A stretch of DNA of 64,000 nt, taken from Sycon ciliatum. Taxonomy: Eukaryota; Porifera; Calcarea; Leucosolenida; Sycettidae. A model generated the notes under the pieces. It was given only the letters and a program-made list of their open reading frames with translations, was not told the origin of the DNA and did no database searches. Shown piece by piece: positions 33,201-55,170 of this stretch (positions within the stretch are counted from its first letter, which is position 1; each line of letters begins with the position of its first letter). The translations under genes were made by a program, and so were the position numbers. Location: positions 18,249,180-18,313,179 of the forward strand of contig NC_088645.1 in assembly GCF_964019385.1 (NCBI RefSeq), written 5' to 3'.

Positions 33201-33452
33201 CTTCATCGTTCTCAGGCATTCTTCGCTGAACGCCGGTTCTTCATCATCATATTCTTGTTCTTCGTCATCAATATCGGAAACTCCAAAATCCTTCACCGTG
33301 CCCTCTGACTGCTGAATGCTGCTTGAACCGCCACTACGGGGGACCTGCTGTTCGTCCGCCAAACCTACGTCCGCCCCGACTTGGTCCGTTCCTTGCAGAC
33401 TCTCGTCACTTGCCACTGACAAAGAACTCTTTGTTTCCGCCATGGTTAACAT
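27225..33452 (-). CDS. BEL/Pao Gag-Pol polyprotein
   Basis: 2075 residues in one frame, starting MLTMAETKSS (a second ATG three codons in). Approximate residue order: Ser/Thr-rich N-terminus; DUF1759-like Gag region from about 419 (MKKITIPTFDGDKRRFESWW); zinc-knuckle-like Cys/His region from about 637 (CIVCQGEH, CFRCLDVGHNGCDC); DUF1758-type aspartic protease with DDGS at about 803; reverse transcriptase with YMDD at about 1216; RNase H (VFADAS) at about 1387; integrase HHCC region from about 1706, then a DDE core (VDYAGPF about 1786, SDNGTNF about 1847, GGVFEIMVKAAK about 1902); and a DUF5641-like C-terminal domain near 2000 (PLARVLEVYPG). Every catalytic motif looks intact, so the element may be competent. 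Domain order is diagnostic of BEL/Pao. Confidence 0.95.
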   Translation of the reverse strand: MLTMAETKSSLSVASDESLQGTDQVGADVGLADEQQVPRSGGSSSIQQSEGTVKDFGVSDIDDEEQEYDDEEPAFSEECLRTMKINAKANFTNIRRRLLTRIVNGEGIGDDDLGYLEHAYSGAAGVVGDLLGLRSGDGDLSKRRKLVAELEELEEKYSAAVNRALEEATYSASVGGRFGAGHGLGYSQYSTARYSAPMMTPDHLTEVGAERSDFGQLGARSMLYSGSAGSGLVESGMKTSPSSLSALAFHESQGVTSPLRVPTPSTASTSSADQTSNGSASAPVTGSSGSSVSVASANDGTASSTMPSAVSQPTKRSSVSNTTLGTAQLTKKSVQFSQSHQSTASTQSRLRPAVSVLLPPRTVPAAGGAAGSASTVVPAVTVPNTSMAPQPTGSSSSHMYQPPLTGERPLAADIGPWASMKKITIPTFDGDKRRFESWWAAFSTCVDKAPLTAECKMLRLRQYVQGEPLKAIDRFGYTIVAYDAAKALLHRKYGGERRRVAIHLEEIEALKPVRKEHPRDLERFSELLAVAVINLKDSGRATELAAGTFYLTLLKKLDEQLITRYHRWRHEQAKAESVEELLEYCTQEAEFMVSAAETKAGLIPVSKAEPSQSTKVHRSPRPSTFVTSSQPAAKSQKCIVCQGEHKLWQCLSFKAATVNKRWRIAKDSGVCFRCLDVGHNGCDCTRSRPCGLDGCTKLHHRFLHATQSRGPVFSSVTRPSTQAPAANSVSGRRAGCAMPNTASTQQSSSQTEQQTFCSVVTEGSPSTEEECYASQSTHVTISLRTIPVTIKHGDTSIHVNALLDDGSTMSYISEGVAHELGLHGELQSITVNTLDGTPSTFQSVHVSCSVASVNGMFSTDLHAWTVRHPTGRLKPVNWHRGASTWPHLKGIRFPPTAKPDRVDVLLGLDCVAAHQSLHEVTGKPGEPVARLTPLGWTCVGPVRASPGSSRMGHAYHAQLQLGGNEISQLLRRFWDVEELAVPDLPHLSPAEEKLLTKTRESLAFSDGRYHVGLPWKTTPPVLPDNFAMARKRLIGTERKLLLTDGLGTKYSAIIQEYLAKGYIRRVPKEEPRPHSIWYLPHFPVVRLDKQTTKVRIVFDGSAQFQGVGVNDFLNKGPKLQRDICDVLLRFRKHPVAIACDIKQMYLQIGVHKSDRPYQRFLWRNCDSDAQPAVYEFQRVVFGLASSPFLAQFVSQEHARVLTSTDERAAEAVNKSTYMDDTLDSVPTVADGIALYKSLVKVWESAGMHPTKWLSNSTELLAVIPESEHGRSIDLSPGELPRVKTLGISWSAASDAFSFAIPPDSGQEFSKRRVLQRVASVFDPLGLLAPYIIRGKMLIQELWLRGSTWDDPLEPSVDKLVKEWIADARDLQTLRIPRPLMAADGVSSLHVFADASEKAMGAVAYIISKDPSGATCRLVAAKSKVAPLEAVSIPRLELIAAVMAARLAAVVSLALEMQDIYLWSDSMNVLWWIHGHSRQFKTFVANRVSEIRRLTQPEQWRHVTTDQNPADLVSRGCTAAVLTSSDLWWTGPAFLSTDEPWPASPTLQPSSGARQDVKGLPRNRSQDMQTYHADVQSANDAPPEQDWIIDPAKWLDWQKTIRTLTWVRRFISNCRAAAEDRLAGELTPIELADAELYVVRNTQRDAFAAEIVLLRKRKAVHATSKLAKLCPFLDDDGVLRCEGRLQYAEFLPRDAVHPIILPRKHAVTKMLIRFQHEKGKHAAGTNATLSALAARYWVIAAREAVHEWEQECAVCRRYRSKPAGQRMAPLPVSRIVPSHRAFSRVGVDYAGPFLTMQGRGRARTKRYLCVFTCLETRAVHLELAFSLDTSSFINCFFRFVSRRGLPNQVISDNGTNFVGAVRELKDLIRNIDQTKIQTGTAHHGVSWSFNPPAAPHFGGVFEIMVKAAKRAIYHILSGSDITDEDLLTAFAGAEDLINSRPITAISVNPNDNLPLTPNHFLNGRLGEVVLPESDHPRQRWQRIQELLGHVWRRWIQEWLPQLSKRVKWTADQRNVKVGDVMLLLSPDTARRKWPLARVLEVYPGKDERVRVAKVQVGDRTLVRPINRLCPLEYAPE

Positions 33453-33550
33453 TCAAACCATCCTCTGCTACCAAATAATGTGGCTCATAAACCCAGAGAT
33501 ATTCTCGAAAGGCAACTAACTGTCTTGAACCATCCTCTGCTACCAAATAA
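33453..33550 (-). promoter_or_regulatory. Leader/PBS with 72-bp LTR-junction duplication
   Basis: In element orientation the 5' LTR is followed by TTATT and then TGGTAGCAGAGGATGG, a tRNA-primer-binding-site-like sequence starting TGG. The last ~51 bp of the LTR plus this site then occur a second time (33479-33550 versus 33551 onward, period 72 bp). The Gag start follows at once. The duplication gives the genomic RNA two candidate primer sites. Confidence 0.7.
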
Positions 33551-34001
33551 TGTGGCTCATAAACCCAGAGATATTCTCGAAAGGCAACTAACTGTCTTGA
33601 ACCATACTCAGATTTACTTCGATGACCATTCAGAAGAATACCATCACAAGCAGAACTCTGGAAAACAACAACTGTGCCTACGCTCCGATGAACTTATATA
33701 GCAAGAGCGACGGCCACATCCAACACCCTGCCTCTACACCAACACTTAGCACATGCATGTAGATAAGAAGAGCGCGTGATGACGAATAAGGTGCTAAGTG
33801 CTAGCGTAGAAACAAGGCGCTAGACGTAAGAAGAGCGCGTGATGACGAATAAGGTGCTAAGTGCTAGCGTAGAAACAAGGCGCTAGACGTGGCGCGTACA
33901 GGCAACAATTTAGCAGAGCATGGAGAGGAAAACTGTTCAGCAACATTCAAAGAAGCAGAACGAGAACGAATAATACTTCAATTGAGGCTACCTCCGTAAC
34001 A
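33551..34001 (-). repeat. BEL/Pao 5' LTR
   Basis: 451 bp, near-identical to the LTR at 26527-26977. Presumed promoter LTR for the minus-strand transcript. Confidence 0.95.
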
Positions 34002-34006
34002 CGTGC

Positions 34007-34810
34007 CATGCAGTAGCAGACTTGCAAGAACAGCTTAATGCAAGCCAACCTGATGCTTGATTTTGGCTGGTTGTGCGTGCCAGTTTAAGTTAGTATGTTC
34101 CCAAGTTCTAAGGATTGGCAACAAGACTTCCCCTACAGGTGGTTAGGATGCTGTCGGCCTCTGCATGCAGATCCTAACACACAAACGCTCATATGAATGT
34201 ACAGTACACACACACACACACCTGCCCCGACCCCCCCCCCCCCCCCCCTCCACATACCCACCACCATATCCACGTTCTCGCACGAAGGAACTCATCGAAT
34301 AAAGTCATTGATGCAAATCATGGTTGTCAGTGAAGACTTTCAATTTCACAGTATATTCGATTAAAAAGAAACCTAGGATAACAATTGAATCTACCATCAT
34401 TATAATACTTATAAAATTTCCACTGCCTGCAGTGTGAAATATAGGGCCATAATTATAGAATTACATCCAAAGATAGATCCATCCAAGACGGCTTGGACAT
34501 GGTGCTGCCGGGGAAACTGCCCGTGAAACTATACAACTAGGATGCAAACTAGAGGAAATCTGAGCGCTCTTCGCTGGCCGGCTCAGCCAAAAGAGGATAT
34601 GGAGCTAAGAGAACACCTGTGATAACCAGCACACCTAGGATTAGAGTATGAGTACAGTCTACATACACATAAGGACACTACATACACATAAGGACACTAC
34701 ATACAAATAAGGAGACTACCTAAGAGAAATGAATCCGCAATGGGGAAATGCAACAGGAAAGAGACCGCACTCCTCGAAACGTCCCCGCATCGACAATATA
34801 CCCCTACATC
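34007..34810. other. Intergenic/3' flank of CYBA; CA and poly-C tract
   Basis: No gene recognised. A CA run and a C-rich run lie at 34205-34250. Three copies of an 18-bp 'catacacataaggacacta'-like unit lie around 34663-34712. Confidence 0.45.
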
Positions 34811-34813
34811 CTC

Positions 34814-45901
<11,088 letters not shown>

Positions 45902-47960
45902 GGTGGCGTGTTGGACTCCTTGCTGGCCTCCCTGGCTCCTCACGAGTCTCAGCTAGCGAAAACACTGAAGGCTTCTCGCCACTGAATGCACTGCCCGGCA
46001 GCCGCCTGCGTCCCCAAAGACGTCCACAAGGCCAGACCGCGCAGTGAAGTATGAACGCTTTTACGAGCACCGAACAACAAGGGGCTACCGACTACGGGAA
46101 CACAGCTCTGGACAACAAGCTACGAAAAATATTCTTTTTTTCTGAAAATGAAAGAGGCAAGGTTCGTGTTTAGGCAAGGTAGCAAGCCGAGAATGTTTCC
46201 GCCACAGCTAGCTACATGTAGATCTACCAGTCCATATCCATCACGCTCACTTGTTCTGCTAGCTGTCGTTTGTCGGCAAAATCGAGGTGAGAAACCCTGT
46301 GTCAGGTGCAGACGTGACTCGCATCAAGTCGCTCCATCATGCTTGCTCGCGCTACTGCATGGTACAGACTAGACACCCAGGGCCATGCCCAGCTGGCCAG
46401 GCCAAGGCAGACGGGGCGTTGACCTGTTTGGTGTGAATGCCATTCTTCATACTGACAGCAGGGTCTTGCCTTGTCAGCTTCATCAGCTCACTCCTCGCCA
46501 GTGCCAGAACTACCACGGCTGAGTGGATCAACACTACACGACAGCAGACTGGGATAAAATGCACGCCTTTGCCTTTGGCTTTTTCAAACACCGATCATAT
46601 CAGAAAAGGAACCTTTCCGGACTGAAATCCGTCGAAGATTTTACTGTGCGTATTATACCGTGATTATCCCCTCCTCTGCTGTGTGAATATTACTAGTATG
46701 CTCTAGCTGTGTATATGTACACCTTGAGCACTGTAAGTAAGTTGTAACTATAAAAGGCTTAGTGCTCGTGGACTTCAGTCTTTAACAGTAACTGTTAGCA
46801 ATTGTTTGGTTGTAAGCCTTTTAAAAATTATCAAATCCGAAAAATGTTCCAGACACCAAAATGCAATAACATGTACGTGCGTATCAGTACGTACTCAGGT
46901 ACTGTGGCACTGACCAGGTAGCAGTATTGATGCACTGCATTATTTCTATTATTTTAGTGTCTGGAACAGTGTCCGATTTAGTAATTATTTTCTTGTTGCA
47001 CTGCACATGCACATCCTAATGCAGCATCATCCTCCCCTCCTCCCCCCCCCCCCCTCCTCGTCAGCAAAATTAATAATAATTATGTCATGGTGAAGTGTCT
47101 CAAATCGCTCATCCCTCAAAGTCATACGCAAGAACATTATGAAAGTGATATAATCCGATTCAAATCTCAACTCATAGATATGATCCATACCGGGACAGCC
47201 TCTGGTGATAAGATGCTCATAATCGAGGGTGAAAACGTTCCTAACGAATTCTCAGACGAGTCAGAGCAATGCTCTAGTGCAACGGCAGAGGTATAGGTAG
47301 GCACAAGAAAAGTAAGATGAGAAATAAACAATATAGCAAAATCTCTAGAAGAAAAAAAATATTTAAAATATTCAAAAGCCTTGGGCATTGAGAACCTAAA
47401 CGTTGCCAGCACCGGAACTGAATTTATCAATAATATTTATGGCGCTGCACCACACCTGTGGCACCCGCAAAGAGACACAGTAACATGGACAGCGAGGTCC
47501 GTGTCAGTGACATTACACTATGTCTGCAGTGCAGTCGCAGGGCAAATAAATTAATATGTCGGCAGACAGATTATAAAAGATTCTATTTGTTTCTCTGAAA
47601 GCACAGTGGCTGTTCATTGGCACAGTGGCTGTTCACAGATTAGAGTATCCAGTCAGTTCGTATAATAACAGAATGATCCTTGATAGCAGGTCAGAGTGCT
47701 CCTATCGAATGTCTCCTAAAGACTGCGCAGAGCGAGAAACTCTGAGTAGAGAGAACTCCACTGGACCATGTGTGCGCTCATATAATTATATATCTATATT
47801 ATCATGATCACTTGGCACAAGCCAATAAAGTTGTGGCGTGGGCAATAGCCGACCTCGGCACCATGCAGCAGGAGTTTCAGTTCCTCCAATGAATTTGTAT
47901 CACAGACCAAATCCGATCTACGTTCCCTATAAAAAGCCTGTTGGGAATTCACTAGTAGAA
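45902..47960. other. CYBA 5' flank and intergenic; small MITE
   Basis: No further gene recognised between CYBA and DIPK1. 46846-46967 is bounded by GTTCCAGACACCAAAAT and ATTTTAGTGTCTGGAAC, a 122-bp inverted-repeat element. A C run lies at 47043-47054. The CYBA promoter should be just above 45901 but no definite element can be named. Confidence 0.5.
46846..46967. mobile_element. 122-bp MITE
   Basis: Inverted ends GTTCCAGACACCAAAAT / ATTTTAGTGTCTGGAAC (one mismatch). Non-coding. Superfamily not determined. Confidence 0.65.
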
Positions 47961-47962
47961 CA

Positions 47963-48300
<338 letters not shown>

Positions 48301-48407
48301 GGAAAGAAGCATTGGGAACTTGTGGCCTGCGCCAATTCCTACCTCCACCATTAGGAATAATACAACCTCCACGAAAACTCAGCGGCTTCATAACATTGAT
48401 GGGGAGA

Positions 48408-48623
48408 CTACAGTGCTTTTTGACGTTGCGTCCGTTTTCGCGGGTTCAGCTCTTCTAGTAGGAGCGTTCTGAGGCGCTCAGTCATCAAACGTGTATCAGT
48501 CGTTGCCGTGTAATCACTGCACTCAGTCAGGAGCAAGTGCAAGTTATGACGTATACGCACCGGCGCGCTCCACAGCAGACCAACTTGTGTCTTCGTGCCA
48601 ATGAAAATCTTACGACACAGTAC
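48408..48623 (-). CDS. DIPK1 exon 4 (C-terminus)
   Basis: Acceptor GTGTGCGCTATGCCAG; phase 0 joins HNLH to VLCRKIFIG. Contains RHNLHLLLTECSD and ends at TAG (48408-48410). Confidence 0.8.
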   Translation of the reverse strand, partial: VLCRKIFIGTKTQVGLLWSAPVRIRHNLHLLLTECSDYTATTDTRLMTERLRTLLLEELNPRKRTQRQKAL

Positions 48624-50121
48624 CTGGCATAGCGCACACACAGTGAGTGTTGCAAAAGAAGAAACATTGGAGGTCAATACACGGACAGATGTCAAGGTAC
48701 TGTGCATGGAACCGTCACAAGACATACCCGGTACGGAATGTCCTGCAATGGGTGCACGTGCATTATTATTATTATTTACTCAATGCAGACTCAGTATAGT
48801 GCTGCAGGGTGCATAGCATGCGCATGTGACCAACACAAAAGTGCATGATTGTACTGGTAATACTGTAGAAGTACAAATTTTCGTTCACGAAATCTTTCGT
48901 TATTTCACTCCACCAGCCGGCTTGTTACGTACTAAATTTCGTTTTTGGTCGAGTTCTCTCACCCCGAATGTTCAGAAAAACAACTTGAGTTTGGTACAAA
49001 CTTTAATTATTTCGCGCCCCCTAACGGAAGCGGAAAGGTGGTTCTTGACCAGGGAGCTGTACGACTCCTTGTTCTTGACCTGCCCGGTACGCGAAACCGT
49101 CGATTTTTTTGATTTTTTTTAACGAATAAAGTTAATTCCAAACGAAAATTTGTTCTTGTACAGTACTGTGTTTCTGAAGATGGATTAGTGCGTGAAACTC
49201 AGAGTAAAAACACTTTTTCGTTCTCTTATTAATAGTTATTATCGCTTGTACTGGTATTATCATGATTCACGGCTATGCAGTTATGTTTTAGTTGTAAAAT
49301 ATCTCCAAGGCTGTGAATCATTTAAGAGTGTGCTGCAGTATTTTCATTGTAATGAAAGGTCATTTCAAGGGAGCGGCCGATCTCACAGAAATTGTACGTC
49401 TTTGGGGATCAGCTGATATTTGAATTTCCTGACCCATTCCTCTCTCAGCGGCAAACAAGTTGCACTCAAGTTTGGCTTTCGCGAACAGATGTCGCTCTCT
49501 CGAAAGGAAACAAGGACTGCTATACATAGCGCATTGGGCGAGCAGGCAGTACCATGTACGGTCAAGCTGGTACAATACATCTCATGCATGTACATCTAGT
49601 ATGCCAATGCCGGTACATAACAGTTATCCAGGTCGACACAGTGCGTGTGTGTGTGTGTTTGTGCGTGCGCGCACGGCCGCACGCGTGTGAGTCACACATG
49701 GTGCAGTGGTATGTGCAGTCGATTTCCAATCGAGAGGTTGCGGGTTCAATTTCCGACGATTAAGATCACGCACTGTGTGGTGTAGACCAGGCTAAAATAA
49801 CGGTCAATTCATCAGCCTTGCAAGCTGTTGAATGGTGTAATCCCAGCACAAGTTGCTATGTCTAGCATAGTTCTTCGCTATCATCTCTTCTGCGATGGGT
49901 ATGTCTGATTCTGAGTGTACGAACTAACCTGAGGCCGGGTTTAGGGATTTGATGGGAATTCCGGTATGCGTTGAAAGGATAAGAGCCCCTCTCGAATAGA
50001 AGCCTCCTCAAAATTGGCCATGTAACGTTAAAACTAGAGGTCCCCAGCTTCTAGTCGCGGGAGTAAGTTTGGCATGCACTGCTACACACGAATAGATGCA
50101 CATACTAGATGCACCCACCAG

Positions 50122-50160
<39 letters not shown>

Positions 50161-51420
50161 CACCTCAGACCTGCCCATCGCGGAAGCGATGATAGCGAAC
50201 AGCTATGTTAGACATAGCAACTTGTGCTGGGATTACACCATTCAACAGCTTGCAAGGCTGATGAATTGACCGCCACTATTTTCTAGCCTGGTATCCACGA
50301 CACAGCTGATTGAAGTGGCTTTTTCTGGCCAGTGAATCCCTATTTTTCATTTTTTTTTTACACACACACACACAAACACACATACTTCCTCCGTTAGCAA
50401 AAACTTCGTGATGGATTTTGATGGATACGAAAACGCTTAGAACAGGTCAAGAACAGTTTGTATCCACTGCAAATCACTGGACGAAGGTAGTTCAGCTTAT
50501 GTACAGCGTCTTTACAAGAGAAACTGGTGGCGGAATGAGCACAGAGTTCCGCTTGCGTCGCTTTCGCTCGACTCATTTTTGACCCTGCATTGTTGTCGTC
50601 ATCTGTTGCACGCGAGTCATCATATCTCCCGAGTCGTTGCTCAGCTTGTTTCAGCCTTGCCTCGGCTGCTTTGATCACACTCCGCTGAACTTGATGTCGT
50701 CGTCTTTCAAGTAAGTTGGCTTTCAAGCTGCGTGATCCGCCACGGTGGCGATTACTAGTTTCCACCAGGGAGTTGTACAAATATTTTACGACTCCCTGGT
50801 TTCATCTCTGGTCTCCAGAACTCCGCTAAATGAGGCGTAAAGTCACAGCCACATTTATTCCATTTTCTCTGATGGATACTCCTGCCAGCACTGAACGGCA
50901 GCGGCTAGCAAGCTCAGTCCAGTCAACTTTCCTTAGCCACGAGACTCACGTCGGAGTGCAGACTTCTGAAAGAATGCATGGTCATCAGCATTCGATTCTG
51001 GGCCTTCCGCAGGTTGAACAAGAACTTGAATTCAGAGTTTTTTCACTGCGCCGTGGGTTCGGAGCAGCTCCTTGTTCACTCGCTCATTGTGTGGGCTCGC
51101 TGGTCCGTTCCACCGCTCTCTAACACTCTATCACTCTCAAACTCAGTGCTAGAGTAGTAGAGAGGCAAAGCAGCGCATTATCCCTCGGAGAAGTTGTATT
51201 TCAGTTTCGTTCGACAGGACCGTCAACACCTATGTTGTCACAGCGTAACCATCGATTCTGCTCGGCTTGTTGTGAATGGCCGCTTTCCTTGCATCGTACC
51301 TCCTTCATGGCATGCCAGGGAAGGCCGAGAAAGTGATCGCGCCTCATTTCAAGGCAGTTTGTGCCCAAACCAGTCCCTCAAAAATCGATCACGAAGTTTT
51401 TGTTAATTAACGGAGGAAGT

Positions 51421-51493
<73 letters not shown>

Positions 51494-54400
51494 CACACAC
51501 GTCTGTGACACACACAAGCACAAACACACTGAACGTATTTCGCCATACCACTTACATGAAGGTTGTGGTTGGAGCGCACGTCGGCACACTGCCTCCTCCA
51601 CTTGTCGCAGTATGCGTGGCAGTCAAAGAATTCGCACTCTTCATCAGTGTCACAGCGCGGCTGGCCAAGCATCTCCTTCATCTTGCGCTCAAAGAACGAG
51701 ATATCAATATCGATTGCCTCCACCTCCAGCTCGTTTCTGCATTCCGACGACTCATCTGTATTGCGTTCCATCCTGACACCTGGATCATCTGCCCATTCAG
51801 TATCATGCGAGGATAGTGCGTGAACGTTTTCGGAGTTGTCCGAGCAGGTGGTTGCCTGTCTACGCACGCCAAAGTTCTCCCCTTTGACGTCGCACAGGTG
51901 GAAGACGCCGTACCTAGTGGACGCGAGGCGCTGCTCGAGTGTCAGAAAGCCGAGGGCGGTGCGAACACGCTCGCGCCACGAGATGTGCGGCAGCAGCATG
52001 AGATTGAATGCAGATGGAGGTGGTCGAGACGGCACGAGGTACGCATGCCCGCACGAGCCAATCAGGTTCGGTGTGACGCCGGAGTTCGCGAGCAGCATCA
52101 GGTGCACAAACTCCTCCTGGTCGAGCAGTGACCAGAGGCTGTGTAGCTGTGCAGTCGACGGTGGTGGTAAAGGCGGTGTGGAACTGGGTGGTGCCAGGCC
52201 GTACCGGTCCATGAACTTCAGCAGTGCTGTGCTGTTGGTTCGATACGGTGACACAAACGCATCCATCAGGTCCTTGAATAGCTGGGCATTGAGAACAAAC
52301 ACAATGATGGCTGTAAAAGGCTGAGCAGTTCTGTTATAATTTTAGAGTGAATACGCTGTTGACACTGTGTAACCATAGGACAGTGAGAAGACTCCCAAAG
52401 ATCATACCCCTAACTGCAAAGGCTACATCAAATTCATAAATTTCCACAGGTCACGGAATCTTACAACATCAGTTGACATTGTCAACAGAATTCGTAAGCT
52501 CCACTTTGCAAAACTTAGACTTCTCTTAGAAGACAAGGGGACCTTAGCCTTGTGGCAATAGACTTGGAGGCAGTAGTTTGATAAGGCCAATGACGAGTTC
52601 GATTGATGCAGATATTCCAACAGAACTTAACACCGTTGTAGATTTTACTTGAAGTAAACATGAGCTTCAAAATCTAGATTTCCGGGTAACGGAATAATTA
52701 TGAAAAAAATGCCCATGGTTCGAAATCGAACCATGGACTCCAAAGGGTTAAAACAAGATACGAAAACTGAGGCGCAGCCGAGGTTTTTATAAATGGTTTT
52801 GATTCCCTACAAAAACTCAGCCTTGGCATTTATCTTATACATAAGGCTGGTGTATTGTGCTGCGATGTCTACAGCGAACCTGCTCATTATTGCTCCAACT
52901 AGCTTTGTTTCACATACAGTCGTGGCAAGTGAAATCCTACACTTGGCATAAGGGACTACACCATGCAGTGTGCAGCCCCTGCAACCCTGCATAGGTAGCA
53001 CATGTGTTACACACAACTTTTATCTGTCTCATGACAGAACTCGTACTCATCACAGTCAAGGTTCACAAGAAAAGTTCAAAGGTGCAGGCGGAAATGCATG
53101 GGGACTGGATACCAATACTCCTTATGTGTACCATGTCTGTGGAATGTGTGTATCTACTTTGTGATCTTTCGACCTGTTTGGGATGCATACGGCTCTGATG
53201 TGCGAATTAGGTACAGCTCATTACATCATTGATATTAGTGTTGAAACGAATAATCGAATAATCGAATAATTTAGAATATTCGTGGGGTGAACGAATAATC
53301 GAATAGTCGTAGGAATTATCAGAAATCGAAAAAAAAAAAAAAAAAAAAAAAAAAACCGATCTATGCTAGGCCTTGACGGATTATGCTAATATTTTCGTGA
53401 AATTATGCTTTTCGCATTGCTGAAAAAATTGCCGAATTATGCTATTTTTATGCTAAAAGTTATCAAATTATGCCGCATTATGCTGCACATTTGCGACGAA
53501 ACACCACAGCACTAGCCAACTTGGTTTCGCAAAAAACATGCATGACGACTAGCGCAAGAGCTTTTTTTGTAGAGGGCGTTGTACTGAGTAGCAAAAGTTC
53601 AACGGGGTCAACGCACCGTCCGACCTAGCTACGACCGTCACTGATTGTAGTGGACTGGACATGTTATCAAGGGAGTCGTAAACCTACGACTTCCTGGTGC
53701 ATCTACTTGTACTTGTACTTGTAGGACATGACTTGTGCAACTGTATGGAATTTGATGCGAACAGGCGGATTATTCCAATTATTATTTATGCGATTCGTAT
53801 GCAATTTGCCTCGAATTATGCGATTATTCGATTTTGGTAGGAATTATGCGAAAAATTATGCTAGCATAATCCGTCAAGGCCTAATCTATGCTCGGTGCAC
53901 CGGTGCTGACCCTACTGATATTTGCACTGCGTAGATCTGCTCGTAGTATTTCTTCTCAATCTCTTCTCCTCCAAGATTTAATCTCCTATCGGTATCTATA
54001 AATACTTCTGTTCTTTCCATACGAGGGAAACTCTTGGCGGTACAGGTTAACCGGTTTTGCACCTCCACATAACAAAATCCGATAATCAGCAAAAAAATCA
54101 AAAAAAACCGCTTAAAAAAGTGCTGAAAAAGTGTTGAAAAATGCCATCATGCGTATGATAGAATATAGATTATTCGTTCGATGGAGGGCGAAATTATTCG
54201 ATAGATTATTCGTTCGAAGAATCCGTGTTCGGTTTAAACACTAATTGATATCCATTTGTGGCGCTGTTCCCTATGGCAAGTAACGGATTTCACTTGCCAC
54301 GACTGTACAATATTCATTATCAGAAACACTACAAGAACTCGTATGGTTGGGTAGTGCCTCGTAGATGTGCAGGAGCTAGGAATCACGTCGCTGGATGTCT

Positions 54401-55113
54401 CAGTACACCTTATCAGTGTTGTGCCACGTCGTCGCCCTTGCTGACCGTATATGATCAGGTTACTTTGGTGGACAGTTAGTGATAACTTGTAACATGTTAT
54501 CCATCCATTTTACACAGCATAAGATGAAATCTGCATCTCTTACCTCCAGTGCCTCTGCCATGGAGATGCCCCCGAGCGGCCCATCAATCGTAGAGCGATA
54601 ATGCTCGCCGGAGAAGTGCGATGCTTTCAACACCACATCCTCGCTGACCTCGCCTGCGCGTTGCTCGCTGCCACCTTCTCCATTGGCAAGCTGGAGACGA
54701 CGCGTCAGAGTCATCGCCAGGACAACCTTGTTGCCGTGTGAGAGGCACTTCTTGATAGTGAGCCGGCGTATGGCGTGGTCATCAGGTACCAACGTCGGCT
54801 GGCACAGAGCTGGGCACAGAGGTCCGACGATGTAGCCGTGCGTGTAGTTCGAACACTGGGCGTGAATAACAGACAGGAATACAGATAGAGTAAAACCTGT
54901 CAAGGCGACCACTCGGATAAGGCGACCACTCGGATAAGGCGACCACCTGTCCAAGAAGACCATTAGAACCAGGACCAAGGGATGTTATTCCCAGTCAAAT
55001 AACACTGGGTGAGGAGACCACCTGGCTACAGAGACCACGTTTTCAAGGTCCCTTGACCGGTCGTCTTAGACAGGTTTCACTGTGCACACATGCACGGACG
55101 CATGCACACACAC

Positions 55114-55170
<57 letters not shown>

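Larger units (their letters stand above)
26527..34001 (-). mobile_element. Full-length BEL/Pao LTR retrotransposon
   Basis: Two 451-bp LTRs (26527-26977 and 33551-34001) that I read as differing at one position (g/a near 26885 and 33907), starting TG and ending CA in element orientation. They enclose a single intact 2075-codon gag-pol ORF on the minus strand. The element is flanked by the 5-bp target duplication CGTGC (26522-26526 and 34002-34006), the length expected for BEL/Pao. LTR near-identity and the open frame indicate recent insertion. It lies between the TGF-beta and CYBA genes in the same orientation as both. Confidence 0.95.
52917..54305. mobile_element. Tc1/mariner-like MITE, outermost of a three-deep nest
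   Basis: Ends CAGTCGTGGCAAGTGAAATC (21-bp perfect, about 40-bp imperfect TIRs) bounded by TA (52915-52916 and 54306-54307). The interior is interrupted by a hAT-type MITE. Without it the element would be about 370 bp. Confidence 0.85.

Noticed and set aside
49697..49760. Functional tRNA gene
   Set aside because: A- and B-box-like elements are present, but a full cloverleaf with acceptor stem is not seen and the body is repeated nearby, so SINE is the better call.
52423..52620. Extra DIPK1 exon between exons 2 and 3
   Set aside because: The open frame does not match the family, and exons 2 and 3 already join in phase 0 with the expected alignment.
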